Below, one piece after another: positions 43,475-52,623 of a stretch of DNA of 64,000 nt. A program made the translations under genes and the position numbers. How positions within the stretch are numbered: the stretch's first letter is position 1; each line of letters starts with the position of its first letter. The notes below the pieces were generated by a model, which worked only from the letters and a program-made list of their open reading frames with translations, searched no databases and was not told where the DNA came from. Source of the DNA: Streptomyces sp. TLI_235 (GTDB lineage: Bacteria; Actinomycetota; Actinomycetes; Streptomycetales; Streptomycetaceae); assembly GCA_002300355.1 (NCBI GenBank), contig NSGV01000002.1, positions 1,054,001-1,118,000 of the forward strand, read 5' to 3'.

Positions 43475-45842
43475 TCAGTCGGCGGCGAGCAGGGCCTCCT
43501 CGGCGACGTCCGGATCGGGGTGGTCGTGCCAGGCGGCGAGGTCGGCCCGCAGGCCGCCGGCGTTCGTCCAGTGGTGGTAGGCGGTCAGCAGTCGCACGCC
43601 GAGCAGTCCGGCCGCGGTGCCGCCGTCGGCCCGCAGCCGTTCGGTGACGCCGTGCAGCAGTGCCGCGTCCGGCCGGAGGGAGCCGGGGAAGGCCGGTGTC
43701 GGCAGCCGGGTGGGGCGGTCGCGGGTGAGGTCGAGGACGGTGTCCCAGCGGTGCGGTGCGGGGTCGCCGGCGACGAGGGCGCCGAGGGCGGCTCCGAAGG
43801 CGGCGGCCGCGACCGGCGGCGGGGCCTCGGCGGCGAGGTCGGCGAGCCGGGCGGGGTCGGTGAGGACGGCGGCCGCGGCGGCCCGGACGGCGAGCGGTTC
43901 GCCCTCGTCGGCGGCGACCGGTCCGACCAGGGCGGTGTGTGCGGCCGTGGTCCGCCGGTCGGCGCCGCCGGGCAGGGCGGGCAGCCAGGGGGTGCCCGCG
44001 GATGCGGTGCCGGCGGCGAGGAGGGCGGGCAGCAGATCGGTGCGGCGCCGGGCGAGGACGGCGAAGACCTCGGGCACCCGGGCCAGGCCGGGGTCGGCCG
44101 CCACCAGGGTGGCGCATCGCTGCTCACGGGCGCCGGGGTCCTGCAGCCAGCGACGGGCGGCGCGGGCGAGCAGGTCGGGCGGGTGACCGCCGGTCAGGAA
44201 GTGTTCGAGCCAGGCGTCGACGACGGGCAGCGGCGGGAGGAGTTCGGCGACGGCGAGCCGGCGTTCGGGCCGTTCGAAGCCGGGGGGGGGCGGCGCAGCC
44301 GCGCCCAGACGGCGCCGGCCTGTGGCCGGGAGAGGCCGAGCGGCCGGGCGGGTGCCGTCCAGCGGGGGTGTTCGCGCAGGTGGACGGCGAGTGCGGTGAG
44401 TGCGGTGACCCGGTCGGTGTCGCCGTCGGCGTCGGCCCGGCGCAGGGTGCGCCGCAGCCAGGTGTCGGCGGCGCTCAGGCAGCCGGCGGTGGTGTCGCGG
44501 GCCTGGGCGGTGGTGAGGACGGCGTCCCGCAGCACCTGTTCCGGGGTTGCGGAGAGCAGGTGGTCCGGGGTGCGGGCGGCCTCGGCGAGCACCTGTTGTC
44601 GGGCCTCGGGGTGGTCGTGCCAGGCGCGTTCGGCGGCGAGCAGGACGCGGGCCCAGGTCTGCGCGTCCTCGCCCGCGGCGGCGCGCAGCAGGCCGACGCG
44701 GCCCATCATCCGGGTGGTGTGCCTGTGGTGGCCGGCCAGGGCGGTGAGCCCGTCCTCGGCTTCGCCGAGCGGCAGCAGCGCGAGCAGGCTGGACTGCAGG
44801 TACGGCTCGTCGGCGGTGCGGGCCAGGTAGGGCGCGAGCAGCCGGGCCCGCTCGGGCGGGTCGAGGCTGAGCAGGCCGGTGACGTCGGGGCGGCGGGTGT
44901 TCGGCCGGGCGGCGAGGCGTTCGCGGACGAGGCGGGAGCGGGTGTCGGGGTCGAGCAGCCGCAGGTAGGGTTCGGGGCCCCAGGCGTCCCGGTGGAACAG
45001 CATCCGGGCGGGCCGGGGGCGGCAGACCTCGGCGAGGGTGCGCAGGTCCTCGGGCGGCAGGGTGCGGGCGGCCCGTTCGGCGGCTGTGGGGAGCGGGCCG
45101 GCGGGCAGCCGGAGCCGGGGGACGGCTCCGGAGCGGACGGCGGCGAGCACCGTCGCGGGCTGGTGGAGCAGTCGGACGGCGGCCTCGGGCGGCAGCGTGT
45201 CGGGCGTGGTGGTGAGCAGGTGTTCGGCGGCGGCCCGGTCGCGGGCGGCGACCCCGGCGAGGCGTGCGCGCAGCCGGTGCGGAGCCGGGCGTCGGGTTGG
45301 CCGGCCATGGCGCCGAGCAGCCGGGCGACCGCCCGGGGTGCGGTGCGGGCGAGGGACTGCAGCACGGCGTCGGACGCCGGGAGTTGTGGCAGCCAGTGGT
45401 CGGCGCCGGAGGGGGTGCAGGCGGGCAGCAGCCGGGCGGCCTCGCGGGCGTCGTAGCGGTCGCGGACCTCCGGGATCAGCCGCTCGGCGAGGGCGTGTCG
45501 GCGGGTGCGGCGCAGCAGCCGGTACAGGTCGTACCGGAGGTCGCGGGGTGCGGTGCCGGCGAGTTCGACGAGGGCCTCGTCCGGGACGGGCAGGCGTCCC
45601 GCGGCGGCGAGGGCGCGGCGGGCGAGCTGCGGGTCGGCGAGGGCCGCGGTGACCCGGTCGAGGTCGCGGCGGACGACGGCGAGGAAGAGCGCGTCGTGCC
45701 GGTCGTGGGTGTCGCCGGCGTCCAGTGCGGTGTGCAGCCGCAGGTACCGGTCGGCGGTCAGGGCCCGGCCGTGGCGGGCCAGTGCGGCTTCGCGTGCGGG
45801 GCTGCGCAGGCGGTCGAGCTGCGGGGGGAGGAGTTCGGTCAT
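43475..45842 (-). pseudogene. Large alpha-helical-repeat protein of unknown function, split by two apparent frameshifts
   Basis: Three minus-strand frames join into one protein of about 790 residues starting at ATG 45842 (or GTG 45851). Frame 1 runs to about 45275 (...QPDARLRTG), frame 2 to the C run at 44282-44290 (...VWARLRRPPP), and frame 3 to the stop at 43475. Adding one base at each site restores ...RTGLRARLAGVAAR... and ...RPPPGFERPERRLAV.... The composition is Ala/Leu/Arg-rich with repeating helices of about 35-40 residues, consistent with a HEAT- or TPR-like solenoid, but no signature is clear. No catalytic motif, signal or membrane segment. Annotated as broken; assembly error is as likely as true decay. 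Confidence 0.6.
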
Positions 45843-45952
45843 CGCGGTCACCGGGACTGCGCGACGCCGGCCTTTCGAATGATCATGGCGGTGAGCGTGA
45901 CAGCATGGCGGCGAGGGTGCAATCGGTTTTTCGTCCGCTCCGGGAGGCGTGT

Positions 45953-46885
45953 GTGCGAGTCCTGGTGACGGGGGCGTTCGGCTTCGTCGGGCAGGCGGTG
46001 GTGCAGCGGCTCGCGGCGGCCGGGCACGAGGTGCGGGCGCTGAGCAGCAGCCGCACCGGGGCCGGCGGGCTGCCGGTGGCCGGGGTGTTCCGGGCGGATG
46101 TGCGGGACGCGGCGGCGCTGGCGCCCGCGGTCGCCGGGGTGGACGCGGTCTGCCACCTGGCGGCGCTCACCCGCGGCCGGGAGTCGGTGGTGCGCCCGCA
46201 GGCCCACCGCGAGGTGAACCTGGGCGGCACGGCGGCGCTGCTGGACGCGCTGCGCGCGCGGCCGGAGGGCGGCCGTCCGCTGGTGGTGTTCGGGTCGACG
46301 GCGGCGGTGTACGGCGCGCCGGAGCGGCAGCCGATCGACGAGTCGGCCGTGCCGGCGCCGGGCAATCCGTACGGCGAGTCGAAGCTGGCGGCGGAGCGGG
46401 AGCTGGCCGAGCGGGCGGCGGCGGGCGAGATCTCGGCGGTGGTGCTGCGCTGCTTCAACGTGGCCGGCGCGGGCGACGTGGACGAGGCGCGGATCCTGCC
46501 GCGGGCGCTGGCGGTGGCCGCCGGCCGGCACCCGTCCCTGGAGCTGAACGGGGACGGCGGCGTGGTGCGGGACTTCGTGCACGTGGACGACGTCGCCGAG
46601 GCGTACCTGCGGGCGCTCGGCGCGGAGGAGGTCCTCGCGGCGCACGGCGGATTCCGGGTCTACAACGTGGGGGCGACGCCGGCGAGCATGCGGGAGATCG
46701 TCGCGGCGGTGGAGCGGCTGACGGGCCGTCCGGTGCCGGTGGTGCGGCGGCCGGCGCTGCCGGAGGCGCCGCGGCTGGTGGCGGACTGCACCCGGATCCG
46801 GCTGGAGCTCGGCTGGCGGCCGGAGCGCTCCGCGCTGGACCGGCTGGTGCTGGACGCCTGGGCGGCGGCCGGGCCGCGGGGCTGA
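45953..46885 (+). CDS. NAD-dependent epimerase/dehydratase (extended SDR)
   Basis: A 310-residue extended short-chain dehydrogenase. The Rossmann motif is TGAFGFVGQA, with the serine in FGSTAAVYG and the YxxxK pair in YGESK. The C-terminal region VYNVGATPASMREIV is as in UDP-glucose 4-epimerase-type proteins. It probably acts on a nucleotide sugar. The GTG at 45953 has GGGAGG 5 nt upstream; an ATG at 45905 is possible but lacks a site. Divergent from the repeat gene. Confidence 0.88.
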   Translation: MRVLVTGAFGFVGQAVVQRLAAAGHEVRALSSSRTGAGGLPVAGVFRADVRDAAALAPAVAGVDAVCHLAALTRGRESVVRPQAHREVNLGGTAALLDALRARPEGGRPLVVFGSTAAVYGAPERQPIDESAVPAPGNPYGESKLAAERELAERAAAGEISAVVLRCFNVAGAGDVDEARILPRALAVAAGRHPSLELNGDGGVVRDFVHVDDVAEAYLRALGAEEVLAAHGGFRVYNVGATPASMREIVAAVERLTGRPVPVVRRPALPEAPRLVADCTRIRLELGWRPERSALDRLVLDAWAAAGPRG

Positions 46886-46965
46886 GTCTGCGCCGTCGAC
46901 GCTAACTCCTGACACCCCGGCGGCGCTGCCCGGGCGGAGCGCGGCCGGGATGGGAAGCTCGACGG

Positions 46966-48058
46966 ATGATCGACCGCACCCGCAGGGGCCTCACCCGATG
47001 GACCGTCATGGTGCTGGCGCTGGTGGCGCTGATCCTGACCTGGGGGCGGTCGCTGCCCGGACCGGCGGTCGGCGTGGTCGCGCTGTTCCTGGCCGGAGCG
47101 GTGCTGGCCGCCGTCCACCACGCGGAGGTGATCGCGCACCGGGTCGGCGAGCCGTTCGGGTCGCTGGTGCTGGCGGTCGCGGTGACCGTCATCGAGGTGG
47201 CGCTGATCGTGACGCTGATGGTCGACGTCCCGGTCAAGAACCCACCCTTGCGCGGGACACCGTGTTCGCCGCCGTGATGATCACCTGCAACGGGGTGCTC
47301 GGCCTGTCGATCCTGATGACGGCGCTGAAGCACCGGGTCGCGGTGTTCAACGCGGAGGGCACCGGCGCCGCCTTCGCCACCATCGCGACCTCGCCACCCT
47401 GCGCCTGGTGCTGCCGACCTTCACCACCAGCACGCCCGGCCCGCAGTTCAACACCGCGCAGCTGACCTTCACCGGGATCGCCTCGCTGGGCCTGTACGGG
47501 CAGTTCGTCACCACCCAGACGCTGCGCCACCGCGAGTACTTCCTTCCGGTCGGCCCGGAGGGCGAGCCGCTGGACGAGGACGAGCACGACGAGCTGCCCA
47601 GCACCCGCGCCGCCCGCACCAGCCTGGCGCTGCTCGCCGTGGCACTGATCGCGGTGGTCGGGCTGGCCAAGGGCGTCTCCCCCACCATCGAGTCGGCGGT
47701 CGCCGATGCGGGACTGCCGGCCTCGGTGGTGGGTGTGGTGATCGCGCTGCTTGTGCTGCTGCCGGAGACGATCGCCGCACTGCGCGCCGCGGCGGGCAAC
47801 CGGGTGCAGACCAGCCTCAACCTGGCGCTGGGCTCCTCGCTGGCCAGTATCGGGCTGACGGTGCCCGCGGTGGCGATCGCCTCCATCTGGCTCAGCGGGC
47901 CGCTGGTGCTGGGCCTCGGCGCCTCGCACATGGTGCTGCTGGCGCTGACCGTCGCGATCGGCACGCTCACCGTGATCCCGCGCCGGGCGACGCCGCTACA
48001 GGGGGCGGTGCACCTGGCGGTGCTGGCGGCGTACCTCGTCCTCGCCGTCAGCCCGTGA
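46966..48058 (+). pseudogene. Ca2+/H+ (CaCA/ChaA-type) antiporter, interrupted by two apparent frameshifts
   Basis: The three plus-strand frames add up to a full ChaA-like antiporter of about 364 residues. Repeat 1 has HHAEVIAHRVGEPFGSLVLA, and repeat 2 has LLPETIAALRAA with SLNLALGSSLASIGL, the paired acidic-residue motifs of the family. The first break is at about 47241-47246 (CCCACCC) and the second at about 47391 (GACCTCG). One added C at each restores TLARDTVFAAVMIT and TIATLATLRLVLP. It would export calcium (or sodium/potassium) in exchange for protons. Labelled pseudogene because the frame is broken as given. Confidence 0.75.
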
Positions 48059-48107
48059 CCACCCGCCGGCCGTGGCTGCCGGTCACCCGGTGCGCGCGGG
48101 TCCGCAG

Positions 48108-48131
48108 GTCCGTCAGTCCGTCAGTCCGTCA
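48108..48131. repeat. Three tandem 8-bp units
   Basis: GTCCGTCA occurs three times (48108-48115, 48116-48123, 48124-48131). The last two overlap the acyltransferase 3' end, and its TGA stop is at 48121-48123. Because the unit is not a multiple of three, slippage would move the stop codon slightly. Confidence 0.85.
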
Positions 48132-48909
48132 GGTCGGCGGTGTCACTGTCGGCCCGGCCGGCCTGGCCTGGTATCCGGAGGTCCCAGCCGACCAGGGCGC
48201 GCAGCTGCTCGGCGGTGACGCCGTCCGGGATCGGCTGCGGGGCGTCGTGGCGCAGCGGCGGCTGCCAGCCCTCGTTTGCGTTCCAGCTGCGGACGACCTT
48301 GGCGGGCGCGCCGGCGACCACGCTGTGGTCGGGGATGTCGCCGCGGACCACCGCGCCGGCGGCGACCACCACGTTGCGGCCGATCCGGGCGCCCGGGAGG
48401 ATCACCGCGCCGGTGCCGATCCACGAGCCGGCGCCGATCTCGACGGGCTCGTTGCGCGGCCACTGCTTGCCGATCGGCAGGTCGGTGTCGCGGTACTCGT
48501 GGGCCTGGTCGGTGATGTAGACGTTGGGGCCGGTCCACACGTCGTCGCCGAGGACGATCGACTGGTGGCCGACGATGTGGCTGCCGCGGCCGATGACGCA
48601 GCCGCCGCCGATCCGCACGATCGGCTCCGGGCCGAGGTCCAGGCCGGGCAGGAAGCCGGCCGAGATGGTGACCCGCTCGCCGATGATCGAGAACGGGCCG
48701 ATGGTGATCCACTGCTCGTTGAAGACCGCGCCGAGCGGGAAGGCCAGCTTGGTGCCGTCGCCGAGCTCGCCGAACCGGTACGGACCGGGGGTGCGGTTGG
48801 TGACCGCCCCGGACTCCTGCACCCACTTCCACGCCCGGTGCACGACGTGGCCGGCGGCGCGCCGGCCCCGGAGGCGGGCGGCGGCGAGGATCGAACGGGC
48901 GGTCGGCAT
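48121..48909 (-). CDS. Hexapeptide-repeat acyltransferase (LbH family)
   Basis: A 262-residue protein with left-handed beta-helix hexapeptides ([LIV]-G-x4 type: IGPFSIIGERVTISAG, IGGGCVIGRGSHIVG, IGAGSWIGTGAVILPG, IGRNVVVAAGAVV) and a catalytic-histidine loop near ITDQAHEYRDTDLPIG. The N-terminal 40 residues are basic and amphipathic. It would transfer an acetyl or acyl group to a sugar or amine; the acceptor is unknown. The ATG at 48909 is close to the divergent mycothiol-type gene. Confidence 0.88.
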   Translation of the reverse strand: MPTARSILAAARLRGRRAAGHVVHRAWKWVQESGAVTNRTPGPYRFGELGDGTKLAFPLGAVFNEQWITIGPFSIIGERVTISAGFLPGLDLGPEPIVRIGGGCVIGRGSHIVGHQSIVLGDDVWTGPNVYITDQAHEYRDTDLPIGKQWPRNEPVEIGAGSWIGTGAVILPGARIGRNVVVAAGAVVRGDIPDHSVVAGAPAKVVRSWNANEGWQPPLRHDAPQPIPDGVTAEQLRALVGWDLRIPGQAGRADSDTADLTD

Positions 48910-48988
48910 GCGCTCACCGTATCGGCCGGGCGCCGTCGGCGAGGTACCGGGCGATCAACATCACACCGGCGGCTGGCAGACTCGCCGC

Positions 48989-49744
48989 ATGGAGATTCCC
49001 GAGCTCGTCGACGTTCTGCGCCACGAGGGCGCGCTGCTGGCCGACACCGCCGCCGGGACGCCGCTGGACGCCCCCGTGCCGACCTGCCCGGACTGGCGGC
49101 TGCGCGACCTGCTGCTGCACACCGGGCAGGTGCACCGCTGGGCCGCGGCCCACGTCAAGGGCGGCCTGGCCCGGCCGCTGGACGAGGCCGGCCAGGAGGC
49201 CGCCTGGGGCCCGGCGCCCGCCGACGCCGACCTGGTGGAGTGGTTCCGCACCGGTCACGCCGACCTGGTCGCCGTGCTGGCGGCCGCACCGGCCGACCTG
49301 GCCTGCTGGAGCTTCCTGCCGGCGCCGTCCCCGCTCGCCTTCTGGGCCCGCCGCCAGCTCCACGAGACCACCGTGCACCGGGTGGACGCCGAGGCCGCGG
49401 CCGGCACCGCACCGACCCCGGTCGCCCCGGCCGTCGCCGCCGACGGCCTCACGGAACTGCTGGCCGGTTTCGTGCCCCGACCGAGGAGCAGGCTGCGCAG
49501 CGACACCCCGCGCACCCTCGCCGTCCGGCCCACCGACCGCGCGGAGAGCTGGCTGGTGACGGTGGGCCGGGAACAGCCGCAGGTGCGCCCGGGCGCCGGA
49601 CCGGCCGACTGCACCGTCAGCGGCCCCGCGCACGACCTCTACCTGCTGCTGTGGAACCGCCTCGACGCGGACGCGGTCGCCGTCGACGGCGACCGCTCCC
49701 TGCTGGAGCTCTGGCGTACGACCGCCGGCATTACCTGGAGCTGA
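48989..49744 (+). CDS. Maleylpyruvate isomerase-family mycothiol-dependent enzyme
   Basis: A 251-residue protein. The N-terminal DinB-like four-helix domain (MDMPI_N) has PTCPDWRLRDLLLHTGQVHRW, and the metal ligands continue in QLHETTVHRVDAE. A C-terminal MDMPI-type beta domain follows. Members use mycothiol, which is present in actinobacteria, to isomerise or transfer thiols. Specific substrate unknown. ATG 48989 has little ribosome-binding sequence. Divergent from the acyltransferase. Confidence 0.87.
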   Translation: MEIPELVDVLRHEGALLADTAAGTPLDAPVPTCPDWRLRDLLLHTGQVHRWAAAHVKGGLARPLDEAGQEAAWGPAPADADLVEWFRTGHADLVAVLAAAPADLACWSFLPAPSPLAFWARRQLHETTVHRVDAEAAAGTAPTPVAPAVAADGLTELLAGFVPRPRSRLRSDTPRTLAVRPTDRAESWLVTVGREQPQVRPGAGPADCTVSGPAHDLYLLLWNRLDADAVAVDGDRSLLELWRTTAGITWS

Positions 49745-49750
49745 CGGGCA

Positions 49751-49799
49751 CCCGGCCCCCTGCGCTACTCCGCTGCGCTACTCCGCCCAGGGGGCCGGG
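49751..49799. terminator. Hairpin at the convergent mycothiol-enzyme / enoyl-CoA hydratase junction
   Basis: CCCGGCCCCCTG (49751-49762) pairs exactly with CAGGGGGCCGGG (49788-49799). The loop holds two copies of TGCGCTACTCCGC. The right arm lies inside the last codons of the enoyl-CoA hydratase gene. Confidence 0.6.
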
Positions 49800-50542
49800 C
49801 GGCGCTCCAGGAAGGCCCGCATGCCCTGCTGCGCCTCCTCCGAGCCGAACAGCCGGGCCGACTGGGCGACCCGCTCGTCGGCGTCCCGCTCGAAGGAGTC
49901 CACCACCGCGGCGGTCGCCAGCCGCTTGGACTCGGCGAGGCCCTGCGGCGAGCCCTGCCGGACGGCGTCCAGCAGGACCTTCAGCGCGGTCGCGACGTCC
50001 TCGGCGGCCTCGGTGATCAGGCCGATCCGGGCGGCCTCCGCCGGGCCGAAGGTCTCGCCCGTCAGGTAGTAGCGGGACGCGGCCCGCGGCTCCAGCTTGG
50101 GACGCAGCGGCAGCGAGATCACCGCCGGCGCGAGACCCAGGCGGACCTCGGTGAAGGCGAAGGTCGACGCCGGCCCGGCGATCGCGATGTCGGCGGCACC
50201 GAGCAGACCGAGACCGCCCGCCCGGGCGTGGCCGTCGATCGCGGCGATCACCGGCTTCGGGCAGTCGACGATCGCGCGCTGGATGTCCACCAGTCCGCGC
50301 GGCCCGACCGTCGGGTCGCTGCCGGTGGCCTCCGAGAGGTCCGCACCCGCGCAGAACACCTTGCCGGTGTGGCCGAGCACCACCGCCCGCACCGCCGGGT
50401 CGGCCGCGGCCTCGGTCAGGCCCTTGGCCAGCTCCGCCATCAGGCGGGTGGACAGGGCGTTGCGGTTGTGCGGGGAGTCGAGTTCGAGGGTCGTGACCGC
50501 ATCGGCGGTGGTGATGCGGACGAGAGGGCTCTCGCTGGTCAT
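49778..50542 (-). CDS. Enoyl-CoA hydratase/isomerase-family protein
   Basis: A 254-residue crotonase-fold protein. The oxyanion hole contains FCAGADLSEA and the second loop is AIDGHARAGGLGLLGAADI. The catalytic glutamates of true hydratases (in FTEVRLGLAP and near LGLAP) are partly conserved, so hydratase or isomerase activity is plausible. The ATG at 50542 follows no strong site; a longer frame upstream was rejected as it lacks one. Convergent with the mycothiol-type gene. Confidence 0.85.
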   Translation of the reverse strand: MTSESPLVRITTADAVTTLELDSPHNRNALSTRLMAELAKGLTEAAADPAVRAVVLGHTGKVFCAGADLSEATGSDPTVGPRGLVDIQRAIVDCPKPVIAAIDGHARAGGLGLLGAADIAIAGPASTFAFTEVRLGLAPAVISLPLRPKLEPRAASRYYLTGETFGPAEAARIGLITEAAEDVATALKVLLDAVRQGSPQGLAESKRLATAAVVDSFERDADERVAQSARLFGSEEAQQGMRAFLERRPAPWAE

Positions 50543-50680
50543 CGCGGATGGCCTGCTTTCCGGCTGAGGGTGGGTCGGACGCGCTCGGGAGGACTCTGGC
50601 ACGCCGACCGTCCGGTCGGCCAGTACGACCCGGGAAATCCGCTGGCCGGGGCGGGTGCGGCTGGGTCAGCATGAGGCCCC

Positions 50681-51454
50681 ATGACGCTCCTCCTGCTCGC
50701 ACCCCGGATCAACGAGACCGGTCTGCAACTGCTGACCTGCGCCCGGCGGCGCGGGCTGCGGGCGCACACCGCCACCCGCTGGGAGGTCCCGGCGGAGCTC
50801 GCCGGCCTGCGTCCGGCCCACCTGTACGGCGGGCCGCTGTTCGCCGACGCGGCCGCCGGGGCGCTGGGCGTCGCCGCCCTGGAGCCGCCCGCCGACTGGC
50901 TCGCCACCCTGCCCGCGGAGCTGCTGGGCCGCCGGGTGGAGTGCACCACGCTGGCGCAGGCCCGCGGGCTGCGCCGCCCGGCGTTCCTGAAGCCGCCGAC
51001 CGACAAGCTCTTCCCGGCCCGGGTCTACCCGGACGACAGCGGGCTGCCCGGCCCGGACGCCCTCGACGACGACACCGTGGTGCAGGTCAGCGACGTGGTG
51101 GCGTTCGCCTCCGAGTACCGGCTCTTCGTCCTGGACGGCGTGGTGCGGACGGCGAGCCGGTACGCGGTGGACGGCGACCTCGCCGTCTCCCCGGAGGCCG
51201 GCCCCGAGGTGCTCGCCTTCGCCGCCGACGTCCTCGCCGTCGGCGGCCTGCCGAGCGCCGCCGTGGTCGACGTCGGTCGCCTCGCCGACGGCACCTGGGC
51301 CGTGGTCGAGGCCAACCCGGCCTGGGCCAGCGGCGGTTACGCCTGCGACCCCGACCACGTCCTCGACGTCGTCCTCCGCGCCGCCGGCCCGGCCGACGCC
51401 CTCTTCCCCACCGACCGCCGCTTCACCCGCGCCGTCCCCGAGGTCGTCCGCTAG
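50681..51454 (+). CDS. ATP-grasp domain-containing protein
   Basis: A 257-residue protein with an ATP-grasp-like C-terminal half. Visible are FLKPPTDKLFPARVYP (N-terminal ATP contacts) and VVDVGRLADGTWAVVEANPAWASGGYA (the metal-binding E/N strand). The N-terminal half is a Rossmann-like preATP domain. A ligase joining a carboxylate and amine/thiol is the usual role; the substrate is unknown. It is close to the DUF4343-type ATP-grasp family. ATG 50681 has a weak site. Confidence 0.82.
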   Translation: MTLLLLAPRINETGLQLLTCARRRGLRAHTATRWEVPAELAGLRPAHLYGGPLFADAAAGALGVAALEPPADWLATLPAELLGRRVECTTLAQARGLRRPAFLKPPTDKLFPARVYPDDSGLPGPDALDDDTVVQVSDVVAFASEYRLFVLDGVVRTASRYAVDGDLAVSPEAGPEVLAFAADVLAVGGLPSAAVVDVGRLADGTWAVVEANPAWASGGYACDPDHVLDVVLRAAGPADALFPTDRRFTRAVPEVVR

Positions 51455-51548
51455 CGGGCCGGGGCTCCCCCGGTCCGGCTCGGCAGGGCGGGCTGGCAGG
51501 CTGTCCCCGGTCGGGTGCCGCCGGGCGCCGCGGTCGGGGGGAGGTCCT

Positions 51549-52569
51549 GTGGTGGGTGTCGGTGGCGCGCCGTCGGAGCGCGGTCCGGTGTCGACGGATC
51601 GCCATGCTCCACCGTTCGACCGGGAGTTGGCAGCCGCCTTGGCGGCCCCGGCAGGCGCGGGACGCCGCGACCAGGACCGGGCCGACGCTCCGGGAACTCC
51701 GGGCGGACGGCCGGTTCGAGGTCGAGGAGCTGCGGGTTCCGGCAGGCCGGGACGGCGGGGAGGTCACGCTGGTCGGCGCCCGGCCCGCCGACGTCGCCGG
51801 CCCGCTGCCGCTGCTGTACTACCTGCACGGCGGGGGAATGGTGATGGGCAGCGCCTGGTCCGTCCTGCCGCGGCTGCTACGTGAGTGGGCCCTGCCGCTG
51901 GGGCTCGCCGTCGTCGCGGTGGAGTACCGGCTGGCGCCGCACGCGCGCTGCCCCGGGCCCGTCGAGGACTGCTGGGCCGGGCTCGTCGGGGCGGCCGAGC
52001 GGGCGGCCGCGCTGGGCGCCGACCCGGAGCGGATCGTCGGCGGCGGGAAGAGCGCCGGCGGCGGGCTGGCCGCGGCGCTCGCCCTGCTGACCCGCGACCG
52101 GGGCGGGCCTGCGCCGATCGGTCAGCTGCTGCTGAGCCCGATGCTCGACGACCGCAACGACACCTTCTCCGGCCACCAGATGGCCGGCCGGGACACCTGG
52201 GACCGGACGTCCAACGCGACCGCGTGGCAGGCCCTGCTGGGTGACCGGTACGGCGCCGCCGACCTGCCGCCCTACGCGGCCCCGGCCCGCGCCGCCGACC
52301 TGTCCGGGCTGCCGCCGGCCTACGTCGAGGTCGGGTCGGCCGAAACCTTCCGGGACGAGGCCGTGGCCTACGCCGACGCGATCTGGCGGGCGGGCGGCGA
52401 GGCCGAGCTGCACGTGTGGTCCGGCGCCTTCCACGGCTTCGACGCCCTCGCCCCGCGGGCGGCCCTCAGCCAGGACGCGCGCGAGGCCCGCACCCGCTGG
52501 CTCCGGCGGATCCTCGGGCGGCCCGCCGGCGGGCCCGTCCCGAACCCGCCGGCCGCAGCGCCCCTTTGA
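51549..52569 (+). CDS. Alpha/beta hydrolase (HSL/acetyl-esterase family) with an apparent N-terminal frameshift
   Basis: The hydrolase domain reads YYLHGGGMVMGSA (HGGG oxyanion motif), VVAVEYRLAPHA, the nucleophile elbow GGKSAGGG (GxSxG) and the catalytic histidine in SGAFHGFDALAP: the hormone-sensitive-lipase-type esterase fold. The best start has a strong GGGGGAGG site before GTG 51549, in a frame (VVGVGG...PPFDRELAAALAA) that differs from the domain frame from about 51646 on. Removing one C from CCCC at 51646-51649 would join them as ELAAALAARQARDAA. A start inside the domain frame (ATG 51604) has no site. So a one-base insertion or assembly error is suspected. Confidence 0.72.
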
Positions 52570-52623
52570 CGCACCCGGCCGGCGTACCGGCCGCGTTCGG
52601 TGCCGCGTTCCCGGCGGCCGGCC

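Noticed and set aside
52577..52592. GGCCGG-CGTA-CCGGCC hairpin between alpha/beta hydrolase and MFS
   Set aside because: A 6-bp palindrome in GC-rich DNA is expected by chance; too weak to call a terminator.
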